Assembly (NCBI GenBank): GCA_003645975.1
Contig: QNDP01000007.1
Coordinates: 1-15,818 of the forward strand
DNA length: 15,818 nt
DNA from: Candidatus Hydrothermota bacterium
GTDB taxonomy: Bacteria > Hydrothermota > Hydrothermia > B15-G9
Direction: 5' to 3'
The position numbers and the translations under genes were made by a program. Under the pieces are notes generated by a model, which ran no database searches, was not told the DNA's origin, and was given only the letters and a program-made list of their open reading frames with translations. Of the stretch, positions 8,022-14,854 are shown piece after piece. The stretch's first letter is position 1. The number at the start of each line of letters is the position of its first letter.

Positions 8022-8038
8022 AATTTTGTGTCAAAATT
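8022..8038. promoter_or_regulatory. 17-bp palindrome between the divergent promoters
   Basis: AATTTTG-TGT-CAAAATT: perfect seven-base arms around three bases. It lies about 40 bp upstream of the PLP-gene -35 and about 85 bp upstream of the secD -35. The size and symmetry suit a dimeric regulator's operator. It contains TTTTGTGTCAA, which recurs at the SDR promoter. Confidence 0.5.
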
Positions 8039-8075
8039 GGGCGTTCGTTTGTGCGCTGGTGTCGATGGTCGGCTG

Positions 8076-8097
8076 TTGCCTCCAACCGGTTGGGCAA
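8076..8097. promoter_or_regulatory. GC-rich palindrome upstream of the secD promoter
   Basis: Core CCAACCGGTTGG (8082-8093) is a perfect 12-bp palindrome, flanked by TTGCC and GGCAA that extend the pairing to ten base pairs with a two-base bulge. It lies about 25 bp upstream of the secD -35. Possible operator; it has no loop or T run, so it is not a terminator. Confidence 0.45.
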
Positions 8098-8121
8098 GAG
8101 TGGACAAGGAATTTATGCTAA

Positions 8122-8151
8122 TTGACGCCGCTGAAAGTGTTAGAATATAAT
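8122..8151 (+). promoter_or_regulatory. Promoter of the secD operon
   Basis: -35 TTGACG (8122-8127), 18-bp spacer, perfect -10 TATAAT (8146-8151). Predicted transcription start near 8158, about 20 nt before the secD GTG. It rules out the in-frame TTG at 8151 as the start, since that codon begins inside the -10 box. Confidence 0.8.
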
Positions 8152-8165
8152 TGCCCTCTCAAAAA

Positions 8166-8170
8166 GGAGG
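8166..8170 (+). promoter_or_regulatory. SD that fixes the secD start
   Basis: AAAAAGGAGG ending 7 nt before the GTG at 8178. Confidence 0.8.
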
Positions 8171-8177
8171 ATTTTGG

Positions 8178-9746
8178 GTGAAGAGCCTCAAATGGAGAGT
8201 TATTCTCGTTTTGATACTTATCGCACTCGGCCTCTGGACACTCTATCCGACTTTCAGATACTACTCGATGTCTCCGGAGGAACGAGCAAAACTGCCAAAG
8301 TCAGAGCTTTTATCGCTCAGAAAGAAGGCCATCAACCTCGGCCTTGACCTTCAGGGTGGAATGTATCTCATGCTGGAGATCGACAAGACCAAGTTGCCGC
8401 CGGATGAGGACTTAAATCGCGCTGTTGAACGCGCCATCGAGATCATCCGCAACCGCGTTGACCAATGGGGCGTGTTCGAGCCGTCGATTCAGAAGCTCAA
8501 GGACGATCGAATTTTGGTGCAACTGCCCGGCGTGCTCGACCGCGACCGAGCTGTGTCCCTGATCGGAAGGACTGCTCTGCTCGAATTCAAGCTTGTTGCG
8601 AAGGAAGACCTCATAGAGCAGACATTCAAAGCCATCGACAAGGTCTTGAGGCTTAAAGAGGTCGGTGATACCACCCAGATCGACACCACACAATTAGGCC
8701 CGTTCACTCAGTATTTCAGGGCTTTTGAACGAAATGTCGTTGTCCGTGAGGATGATGTTCCCAAAATTGATAGCATTCTGAACCTTCCAGAAGTCAAGAA
8801 GGTCATCCCAGCGGGTTACGAGTTCCTTTGGGGCAAGTCCTTTGAGGTTCAGGGCGTCAAATACCGACCGCTGTTCCTCGTGAAGGCCGAGCCTGAGTTG
8901 ACCGGTGCGCACATCAAGAACGCATTGCACACCATAGGCACAGGCACAGACCCGCAAGTTGCCAACCGTCCGATAGTTCTGCTCGAATTCGACCGTAAGG
9001 GCGCCTCGAAGTTTGCAGCGGTAACCGGCGCAAATGTCGGGCGGCGGCTCGCCATCGTGCTCGACAACCTCGTCCAATCGGCGCCGGTGATTCAGGAACG
9101 GATTCCGGGCGGACGCGCCCGTATCACGGGATTTGAAAGTCTCGATGAGGCAAAGGAATTGGCCATCGTGCTCCGTGCTGGTGCATTGCCTGCGCCGGTG
9201 AAGATTGTCGAGGAGCGCACTGTAGGACCGAGTCTCGGCCGCGATTCTATCAGGCGCGGAATCATGGCGTTGCTCATCGGAGTCGCTGCTGTGATGCTGT
9301 TCATGATCATCTATTATCGGCTCAGCGGTGTGATAGCCGACTTTGCACTTATCCTCGAAATGTTTTTCATCGTCGCATTTCTCGCCGGGCTTCACGCCAC
9401 CCTGACACTTCCGGGTTTGGCTGGCTTGATCCTGACGGCAGGCATAGCAGTTGACGCCAATGTGCTGATTTTTGAGCGCATCCGTGAGGAGCTGCGGGCA
9501 GGGAAGCCGCCTGCAACCGCTGTCGATACGGCTTACAAACGGGCACAGATCACCATCTTCGACGCCAATCTGACGACGCTTATCGCTGCATTGGTGCTCT
9601 TTAAGTTCGGGACAGGTCCGATCAAGGGGTTCGGCACGACGCTCTCACTCGGAATCATCATCAACTTCTTCACCGCCATCTTCGTAACGCGCATCATCTT
9701 TGACTACTTGACCAAAGTCAAACAGGTCGAGGCCATAAGCATCTGA
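8178..9746 (+). CDS. secD: Protein translocase subunit SecD
   Basis: Inner-membrane RND-type accessory subunit of the Sec translocon; with SecF it uses the proton-motive force to pull proteins out on the periplasmic side. The 522 residues run from GTG 8178 (SD and promoter support). It has TM1 (about 6-24), the family signature LGLDLQGGMYLMLE (54-67), a large periplasmic P1 region with an insert around 145-245, the ERTVGPSLGRDSIRRG motif before TM2, and five more helices. AGIAVDANVLIFERIREELR at 421-440 is the conserved TM4 segment with its functional Asp. It is first in a run with secF (13-bp gap), nadK, ribE and an Mrp-like gene. Length and motifs are complete. Confidence 0.97.
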   Translation: MKSLKWRVILVLILIALGLWTLYPTFRYYSMSPEERAKLPKSELLSLRKKAINLGLDLQGGMYLMLEIDKTKLPPDEDLNRAVERAIEIIRNRVDQWGVFEPSIQKLKDDRILVQLPGVLDRDRAVSLIGRTALLEFKLVAKEDLIEQTFKAIDKVLRLKEVGDTTQIDTTQLGPFTQYFRAFERNVVVREDDVPKIDSILNLPEVKKVIPAGYEFLWGKSFEVQGVKYRPLFLVKAEPELTGAHIKNALHTIGTGTDPQVANRPIVLLEFDRKGASKFAAVTGANVGRRLAIVLDNLVQSAPVIQERIPGGRARITGFESLDEAKELAIVLRAGALPAPVKIVEERTVGPSLGRDSIRRGIMALLIGVAAVMLFMIIYYRLSGVIADFALILEMFFIVAFLAGLHATLTLPGLAGLILTAGIAVDANVLIFERIREELRAGKPPATAVDTAYKRAQITIFDANLTTLIAALVLFKFGTGPIKGFGTTLSLGIIINFFTAIFVTRIIFDYLTKVKQVEAISI

Positions 9747-9759
9747 AGGGAGGACGACA

Positions 9760-10830
9760 ATGCTTCAACTTTTACAAAATCCGAATTTTGACATCATAGG
9801 CAAACGGCGTTACGCCTTTATCTTCTCGCTCGCCCTTATTGTTCTCAGTGTCGTGGCCATAATCGCAAGGGGCGGACTGATTTACGGGATCGATTTCACA
9901 GGCGGCAACCTCGTGCAGATCCGCACCGAACGGCCTGTTGACATCGCTGACATCCGTTCTGTCCTCTTGGACATGGGGATAAAGGCCGAAGTTCAGGATT
10001 TCGGTTCGCCTCAAGACTTCGTGATCAAATACAAAGAGGAGCTCGACGCATCGAAAATTGTCGAAAGACTTAGGGCGAAACTCGGTGTCGATGTCCAAAA
10101 ACTCAGAGTTGAAAAGGTTGGTCCGAAAGTCGGTAAGGAGCTGCAGCACAAGGCGACGGTTGCAGTTACGATCGGGCTGCTCCTCATGTTGCTTTACATC
10201 ACCGTTAGATTTGATTTCCGGTTTGGTCTCGGTTCGGTCATTGCACTCTTCCACGATGTGTTCATCACACTCGGCATTTTCACATTGCTCGGAAAGGAGA
10301 TCACGGTTGAGATAGTTGCGGCATTCCTGACCATTGTCGGTTACTCGATAAACGACTCGATCGTGGTGTCAGACCGTGTGCGCGAGAACCTTAAGAAAAT
10401 TGGAAAGGTTGTTCGCGCTGATCACTTTGTTGAGGTTGTCAATCGAAGTATCAACGAGACGCTTTCCAGAACGCTCATCACATCGTTGACCACATTGCTT
10501 GTCTTGATCTCGGTTTTGATCTTCGGCGGCCCTGTAATTTTCGATTTCGCATTTGCTTTGACTGTGGGAGTGATAGTCGGAACCTATTCGTCGATTTTTG
10601 TTGTCGCTGCGCTTGTGGTCGAATGGCGTTTGTATCGTGAGCGCAAGAAGTTGGCAACGGCTCCAAAGCCTGCCGCCAATGCCAAGAAAGCCGCAGCCAA
10701 ACCGGTGCAGCCTACCGCCGCTCCAAGCGTTACTACAACCGAAGCTCCTGAAGTCAAATCTGTTACAACGACAGGCATCACACCTAAACCACCAAAACGG
10801 CGTAAAAAGAAGAAAAAGAGGAAAAAGTGA
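9760..10830 (+). CDS. secF: Protein translocase subunit SecF with basic C-terminal tail
   Basis: Partner of SecD in the SecDF complex of the inner membrane. Start ATG 9760 has GGGAGG 6 nt upstream. Visible are TM1 (18-36), the signature YGIDFTGGNLV (42-52), the periplasmic P4 domain (about 55-128) and five further helices, with VGYSINDSIVVSDRVREN (193-210) as the conserved TM4 block and GTYSSIFVVAALVVEW at the last helix. Beyond about residue 293 there is an extra 60-residue tail, first Ala/Lys/Pro/Thr-rich and low in complexity, then ending in a run of Lys/Arg (346-356). The tail should be cytoplasmic and is not part of the minimal SecF fold. The stop TGA overlaps the nadK GTG (GTGA), indicating coupling. 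Confidence 0.97.
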   Translation: MLQLLQNPNFDIIGKRRYAFIFSLALIVLSVVAIIARGGLIYGIDFTGGNLVQIRTERPVDIADIRSVLLDMGIKAEVQDFGSPQDFVIKYKEELDASKIVERLRAKLGVDVQKLRVEKVGPKVGKELQHKATVAVTIGLLLMLLYITVRFDFRFGLGSVIALFHDVFITLGIFTLLGKEITVEIVAAFLTIVGYSINDSIVVSDRVRENLKKIGKVVRADHFVEVVNRSINETLSRTLITSLTTLLVLISVLIFGGPVIFDFAFALTVGVIVGTYSSIFVVAALVVEWRLYRERKKLATAPKPAANAKKAAAKPVQPTAAPSVTTTEAPEVKSVTTTGITPKPPKRRKKKKKRKK

Positions 10831-11660
10831 GATTCGGGGTAATTGGGAATGTCAAGAAACCGAGAACTTTTGAGGTTCTAAGGACACTTGAAAGCCTTCT
10901 TAACGACGGCGAGGCTGTGCTTGATGCCGGTCTCGCCGATTTCTTTTCTTCAGAAAAATTCGAGTTCGTCCCGATCGAGCAAATTGCGGATGTCTCCGAT
11001 GCGATCATCGTGATAGGCGGCGACGGGACTTTCCTGAAAGCGGCAAGATATTCAAAAGGTAAGCCTTTGACAGGCATAAATTTGGGTCGGGTCGGATTTC
11101 TGACAACTTTTGATGAGCAGGATCTGCCCTTGATCATCAAGCGGTTCAGAAACGGCGAGTTCGATGTCGAGCGGCGGATGGGCGTGGCGTGTGAGCGATT
11201 GGTGAATAACCAAAAGTTCTGGGGATTAAACGAGATAGTGCTTGTTTCGACAAGTGCAGCTCGAATTTTGGAAATTGAGGTCTCATCCTGTGGTCTTGTC
11301 GTTGCTCGCCTCAGAGCTGACGGCATCATGGTGGCTTCGCCCACAGGTTCAACAGCTTACAACCTCGCAGCCGGCGGCCCGATAATCCATCCGACGATGG
11401 ATGCGCTGATCGTAACGCCAATTTGCGCACACACTTTGACGCTAAGACCGTTCGTTTTGCCACCGGATTGTAGGGTTACAATCACGGCGCGCTCGCGCGG
11501 CGGAAAAGTCCTGCTTTCGGCCGATGGTCAGGACGAGGAGATGATCGACAACGGAGAAGCCGTCGTGTTCTGGGCGGTCAGGAACGCTGTTTCCATCGCA
11601 AAGTTCCCGGAATCGCCTGAGTTCTTTGAACTTTTGAAAGCAAAATTCAGGTGGGGTTGA
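10827..11660 (+). CDS. nadK: NAD kinase
   Basis: Cytoplasmic ATP (or polyphosphate)-dependent phosphorylation of NAD+ to NADP+. The 277 residues start at GTG 10827, overlapping the secF stop by four bases. All family motifs are present: GGDGTFL (64-70, catalytic Asp66), GINLGRVGFLT (83-93), NEIVL (135-139), RADGIMVASPTGSTAYNLAAGGPI (163-186) and HTLTLRPFVLPP (202-213). The N-terminal Rossmann-like part is slightly short but intact. Only three bases separate it from ribE, so the two are cotranscribed; no regulator site is seen between them. Confidence 0.96.
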   Translation: MRFGVIGNVKKPRTFEVLRTLESLLNDGEAVLDAGLADFFSSEKFEFVPIEQIADVSDAIIVIGGDGTFLKAARYSKGKPLTGINLGRVGFLTTFDEQDLPLIIKRFRNGEFDVERRMGVACERLVNNQKFWGLNEIVLVSTSAARILEIEVSSCGLVVARLRADGIMVASPTGSTAYNLAAGGPIIHPTMDALIVTPICAHTLTLRPFVLPPDCRVTITARSRGGKVLLSADGQDEEMIDNGEAVVFWAVRNAVSIAKFPESPEFFELLKAKFRWG

Positions 11661-11663
11661 GAG

Positions 11664-12260
11664 ATGTTCACCGGATTGATCGAAGCTGTCGGAAAGATAG
11701 GAGACCTTAAGCCCGCCGGGAGTGGACGGCGTGTGTTCGTTGAGACGAAACTCGAAGTTCATGAAAGCGATTCGGTTGCGGTCGATGGCGTGTGCTTGAC
11801 GGTGGAGAAGGTCGAACCCGACGGATTTTGGACTTACATGTCGCCCGAAACACTGAGGGTCAGCAAGTTCGGCCGCACACTGTCCATCGGGATGGCCGTC
11901 AACCTTGAGCGTGCGCTCGAAGTCGGTGCGCGCATGGGCGGCCATTTCGTGCTCGGACATGTCGATGCAATAGGCCGACTTATCGCTGTCCGACCGAACC
12001 GTGAGACCACCGCATGGGAAATCGAAGTCCTCAATCCGAAGTTGGCTAAATATTTGGTCTTCAAAGGTTCAATTGCAGTTGACGGCGTCAGTTTGACGAT
12101 CAACGAGGTCTATGGGGTCAGGTTTAAGGTTCAGTTGATTCCTTACACATTGGAACACACCACATTCAAGGCCAAACACATCGGCGACATTTTCAACCTT
12201 GAGTTTGACATCATTGCAAAATATGTCGAAAAATTTGTAGCAGAACGGGTTGCAAGATGA
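11664..12260 (+). CDS. ribE: Riboflavin synthase, alpha subunit
   Basis: Converts two 6,7-dimethyl-8-ribityllumazines into riboflavin plus a pyrimidine. The 198 residues form two tandem lumazine-binding barrels: MFTGLIEAVG (1-10) with DGVCLTVE (41-48), and a second repeat from about residue 98 with DGVSLTINEV (140-149). GGHFVLGHVD (92-101) and YTLEHTTF (161-168) are typical. The Cys in the first repeat and the Ser in the second match catalytic positions of the family. The other rib genes are not in this window, so ribE is separated from its pathway here. The SD is weak (GGTGGGG region); proximity to nadK suggests coupling. Some annotations use ribC for the same enzyme. Confidence 0.95.
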   Translation: MFTGLIEAVGKIGDLKPAGSGRRVFVETKLEVHESDSVAVDGVCLTVEKVEPDGFWTYMSPETLRVSKFGRTLSIGMAVNLERALEVGARMGGHFVLGHVDAIGRLIAVRPNRETTAWEIEVLNPKLAKYLVFKGSIAVDGVSLTINEVYGVRFKVQLIPYTLEHTTFKAKHIGDIFNLEFDIIAKYVEKFVAERVAR

Positions 12261-12292
12261 TAAAAACCTTCCATAGCCAATTCAAATCCAAC

Positions 12293-12298
12293 GGAGGA
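12293..12298 (+). promoter_or_regulatory. SD that favours the ATG at 12305
   Basis: GGAGGA 6 nt before ATG 12305. The in-frame ATG at 12257 overlaps the ribE stop (ATGA) and has no SD. Confidence 0.6.
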
Positions 12299-12304
12299 GA
12301 GCCA

Positions 12305-13030
12305 ATGATCGATGCAAGAGAACTGGCGGTGACCGAACGAGTCAAATCGATAGAACTTGTCATTCCGGTGGTCAGTGGCAAGGGAGGTGTTGGAAAATCG
12401 ACTGTCGCAGCTATGCTTGCGATGGCGCTCGCCGAGCGGAGACGGGTCGGACTGCTCGATTTGGACTTCTGGGGTGCATCGCTTCACACACTGCTCGGCG
12501 TCGAAATCTCCGAATTTCCGTCCGAAGACAAAGGCATCATCCCGATCGAATTTCACGGCATAAAGTTCATGTCCGCAGCGTTTTACACGCGAAACCGGCC
12601 TCTGCCAATTCGGGGCAGCGAATACACCGATGCGTTCCTTGAGCTGATGGCGGTTACGAGATGGGATGACATCGACATTTTGGTCATCGACATGCCCCCG
12701 AGCTTGGGCGATCCGTTCTTGAACGCAGTCAAGTATTTGCCGCATGGTAAGTTCGTCGTGGTAACTACGCCGTCAAAATTGTCGATAAATGTGGCACGAA
12801 ACACTCTGCTTTTGCTCAAAGAACAGGGTTTCCGCATCATCGCACTCGTGGAAAACATGGTCGTCGATCCCGATGAGTCCGAAGCAGAGAAGTTGGTCTC
12901 CGAGTTTGAAGTGCCTTATCTCGTTAAGCTTCCGTATTCCAAAGAGTTGGAAAGCGCCATAGGACAGGTGGAAAGGCTCAAACAGACCAAACTTTTTGAA
13001 AAGGTCAAGGGGTTGGCGGCAATTTTTTGA
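12305..13030 (+). CDS. Mrp/NBP35-like P-loop ATPase without cysteines
   Basis: Deviant-Walker-A (SIMIBI) ATPase of 241 residues. SGKGGVGKST (24-33) carries the signature lysine; switch I is DLDFWGASLHTLLG (52-65), the counterpart of the Mrp DADIYGPS block, and switch II is VIDMPPSLGD (127-136). VVVTTPSKLS and ALVENM (180-185) also match Mrp/ApbC Fe-S carrier proteins rather than ParA or MinD. Unlike those carriers it has no cysteine at all, so the C-terminal CxxC cluster site is absent. Start at 12305 is chosen for its SD; starting at 12257 would add 16 residues unlike the family. It is last in the secD operon. It may assist cofactor or protein assembly by ATP hydrolysis, but the client is unknown. 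Confidence 0.8.
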   Translation: MIDARELAVTERVKSIELVIPVVSGKGGVGKSTVAAMLAMALAERRRVGLLDLDFWGASLHTLLGVEISEFPSEDKGIIPIEFHGIKFMSAAFYTRNRPLPIRGSEYTDAFLELMAVTRWDDIDILVIDMPPSLGDPFLNAVKYLPHGKFVVVTTPSKLSINVARNTLLLLKEQGFRIIALVENMVVDPDESEAEKLVSEFEVPYLVKLPYSKELESAIGQVERLKQTKLFEKVKGLAAIF

Positions 13031-13060
13031 ATCCACCTGAATTTTTGGCCGACCTTTTTG
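13011..13060 (+). terminator. Possible weak terminator after the secD operon
   Basis: GGTTGGC (13011-13017) pairs with GCCGACC (13048-13054), seven pairs with one G-U, across a 30-base loop, followed by TTTTTG. The loop is long and the stem begins inside the gene. The T run touches the next promoter's -35. Confidence 0.3.
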
Positions 13061-13087
13061 AATAAAACCGCTGTCCCTTGCTAAAAT
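13058..13087 (+). promoter_or_regulatory. Promoter of the lamin-tail protein gene
   Basis: -35 TTGAAT (13058-13063), 18-bp spacer, -10 TAAAAT (13082-13087), then SD GGAGGT (13105-13110) 5 nt before the ATG at 13116. Confidence 0.65.
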
Positions 13088-13115
13088 TTCGATTCCAAAA
13101 ACTTGGAGGTGTAAG

Positions 13116-14753
13116 ATGTTGGCGTTGTTTGCTTTGTTTTTGGTCTCGCAGGTGGTTTTGAACGAGGTCATGGCGAATCCAAGTGGCCGTGAGACAGGGA
13201 CGGGCGCTCCCGGAAGACGCAACGAGTTTGTCGAGATTTTCAACAACACATCCGAAACGGTAAACCTAACGGGTTGGAAGTTGGGCGATGACGAGCGCAT
13301 AAGCCCACTTATCCCCTTCCCCGACTCCTCAATTCTGGAACTTTATCCGAATGTTGTGCTTGAACTTCGACTCCCGCCCGAAGGCTATGCGGTTGTCCTT
13401 GACCGTGATTATCTCGATGTCGGAAACGGCTCCTATCCTCAGCCATACGAGTTGCCTCCCGGGACAGTGGTCTTGTCCGTCGAGGGGTCGAGCATTGGCG
13501 ACGGCCTTGCCAACGATGATCCCCTGTTCCTTTTGGATGAGGTGGACGATACGGTCGATGAATATCCCGCTGGGTTTAACCCGCCGGACGGCGTCTCGAT
13601 GGAAAGGAGGCTGCCCGAACTTGACGAATGGTTGCTTTCACGGAACGGATGCACGCCCGGCGCAAGGAATTCGGTCTCAGTTCGCTACGATGCCGCACTG
13701 ATACTTGATGGACTTGCGGTCTCGCCGAACTTTCCTCAGCCGTTCGATGAGATCACCTTGTCGTTTAACCTCGTAAATTTCGGGATTTATGAGATCGGAG
13801 ATGTGCGCATCTGCTCAAAATTCGCTGAGAGAACCCGATGTCTTCCTTCGGAGGTTATTGCACCGAATGAGACCACATCTTTGCAGATCGACATAGGGGC
13901 GTTCGACGAGGGCACCGTCGAAGGTCAACTGTTTTTGACCGCCGAATCAGATGAAATCCCCTCGAATGACACGATTTATATCTCTTTCTCTGTGGGCATA
14001 TCGGAACTTATCCTCAACGAAATCCTTTACAGCGGCACATCGGAGTGGATTGAACTTTACAACAGGAGCGGCAGGATGATAAATGTCGAAGGGGTCTCTG
14101 TGAGGGACAGGAGCGGCAAGAGGAGCGAGGGATGCCCCGATTTTGGACTGGAAGGTCATGGATTTCTGGTTCTGACAGGCGATTCGACCTTTTGCACCTC
14201 AAACCCAACGATAAATTGCTTGTATCTCAAGGACTTCCCTGTGCTGAACAATTCGTCGGAAGATGTCGTCATCATGAACTCCGTCGGAATACCGATCGAT
14301 TCGGTCTCCTACTCCAGCGGATGGGGTGGACGAGATGGTCGTTCGCTCGAACGGATTACGGATCAGGTTCCGGGATGGGACAGATACAACTGGACGGAAT
14401 CGACCTCGCCGAGCGGGAGCACGCCGGGCACAAAAAACTCGGTCTCCGTATCGTCCGAGACGCCGAGATCGGGCGAGCTGTTCGGGTTTTCGTCCAGAAT
14501 TATCTCGTCATCCGATGGAATAGCGGTCTTAAACTACCAACTTCCGAATGTGCCTGCGACAGTCAAGATTATGGTGTTCAACGAAATAGGCCAACAGGCG
14601 ATGCCGACTTTTGTGAAAAATGTGAGCACGCCGACCGGCCAGATATTTTTGGATGTCCGAAGTCTCAAAAGAGGGCTTTACATCTTGCTTTTTGAGGCAG
14701 TTGACTACGATGGAGCCGTGTTATCCCAAAAGAAGACTTTCAGTGTGAGATAG
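13116..14753 (+). CDS. Secreted lamin-tail-domain protein with sorting-type C-terminus
   Basis: A 545-residue, probably extracellular or surface protein without recognisable catalytic motifs. Order: short hydrophobic signal (1-12); lamin-tail domain 1 (about 13-186, NEVMANPSG ... NEFVEIFNN ... LTGWKL); a CARDB-like beta domain (about 190-294); lamin-tail domain 2 (about 296-444, NEILYSGTSEWIELYN); and a C-terminal FlgD-like/type IX-like sorting domain (about 459-545, VKIMVFNEIGQQ ... LKRGLYILLFEA ... KKTFSVR). The two lamin-tail domains end with matching TPGARNSVSV and TPGTKNSVSV, marking an internal duplication. It has its own promoter. Lamin-tail and CARDB modules usually serve in adhesion or binding; the specific role is unknown. 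Export by a type IX-like route is inferred from the C-terminus only, since no such machinery is in the window. Confidence 0.8.
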   Translation: MLALFALFLVSQVVLNEVMANPSGRETGTGAPGRRNEFVEIFNNTSETVNLTGWKLGDDERISPLIPFPDSSILELYPNVVLELRLPPEGYAVVLDRDYLDVGNGSYPQPYELPPGTVVLSVEGSSIGDGLANDDPLFLLDEVDDTVDEYPAGFNPPDGVSMERRLPELDEWLLSRNGCTPGARNSVSVRYDAALILDGLAVSPNFPQPFDEITLSFNLVNFGIYEIGDVRICSKFAERTRCLPSEVIAPNETTSLQIDIGAFDEGTVEGQLFLTAESDEIPSNDTIYISFSVGISELILNEILYSGTSEWIELYNRSGRMINVEGVSVRDRSGKRSEGCPDFGLEGHGFLVLTGDSTFCTSNPTINCLYLKDFPVLNNSSEDVVIMNSVGIPIDSVSYSSGWGGRDGRSLERITDQVPGWDRYNWTESTSPSGSTPGTKNSVSVSSETPRSGELFGFSSRIISSSDGIAVLNYQLPNVPATVKIMVFNEIGQQAMPTFVKNVSTPTGQIFLDVRSLKRGLYILLFEAVDYDGAVLSQKKTFSVR

Positions 14754-14777
14754 AAATTTGTAATCGGTTGAAACACA

Positions 14778-14808
14778 TTTGTGTCGAGAGGCCCGAAATT
14801 GACACAAA
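14778..14808. promoter_or_regulatory. Inverted repeat overlapping the SDR promoter -35
   Basis: TTTGTGTC (14778-14785) and GACACAAA (14801-14808) are perfect eight-base arms around 15 bases, with centres 23 bp apart (about two helical turns). The right arm overlaps the -35 TTGACA, so a bound protein would block polymerase. A third half-site, ACACA, abuts the left arm. Confidence 0.5.
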
Positions 14809-14827
14809 AAAGTCAGGCCGTCAAAAT
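14799..14827 (+). promoter_or_regulatory. Promoter of the SDR gene
   Basis: Perfect -35 TTGACA (14799-14804), 17-bp spacer, -10 CAAAAT (14822-14827), about 28 bp before the ATG at 14855. Confidence 0.6.
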
Positions 14828-14854
14828 AGCCCGTCGAAAAATTGGAGGTTTGTC

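Noticed and set aside
8151..8177. TTG start for secD at 8151
   Set aside because: This codon begins inside the TATAAT box; the GTG at 8178 has a proper SD.
8694..9395. Minus-strand open frame (233 codons) opposite secD
   Set aside because: Antisense to highly conserved SecD motifs; no supporting signals.
12143..12745. Minus-strand open frame (200 codons) across ribE and the Mrp-like gene
   Set aside because: Spans the junction of two real genes on the other strand; no domain.
14768..14854. 29-codon extension of the SDR
   Set aside because: Covers the promoter and operator-like dyad; the ATG at 14855 has a strong SD and starts the Rossmann fold correctly.
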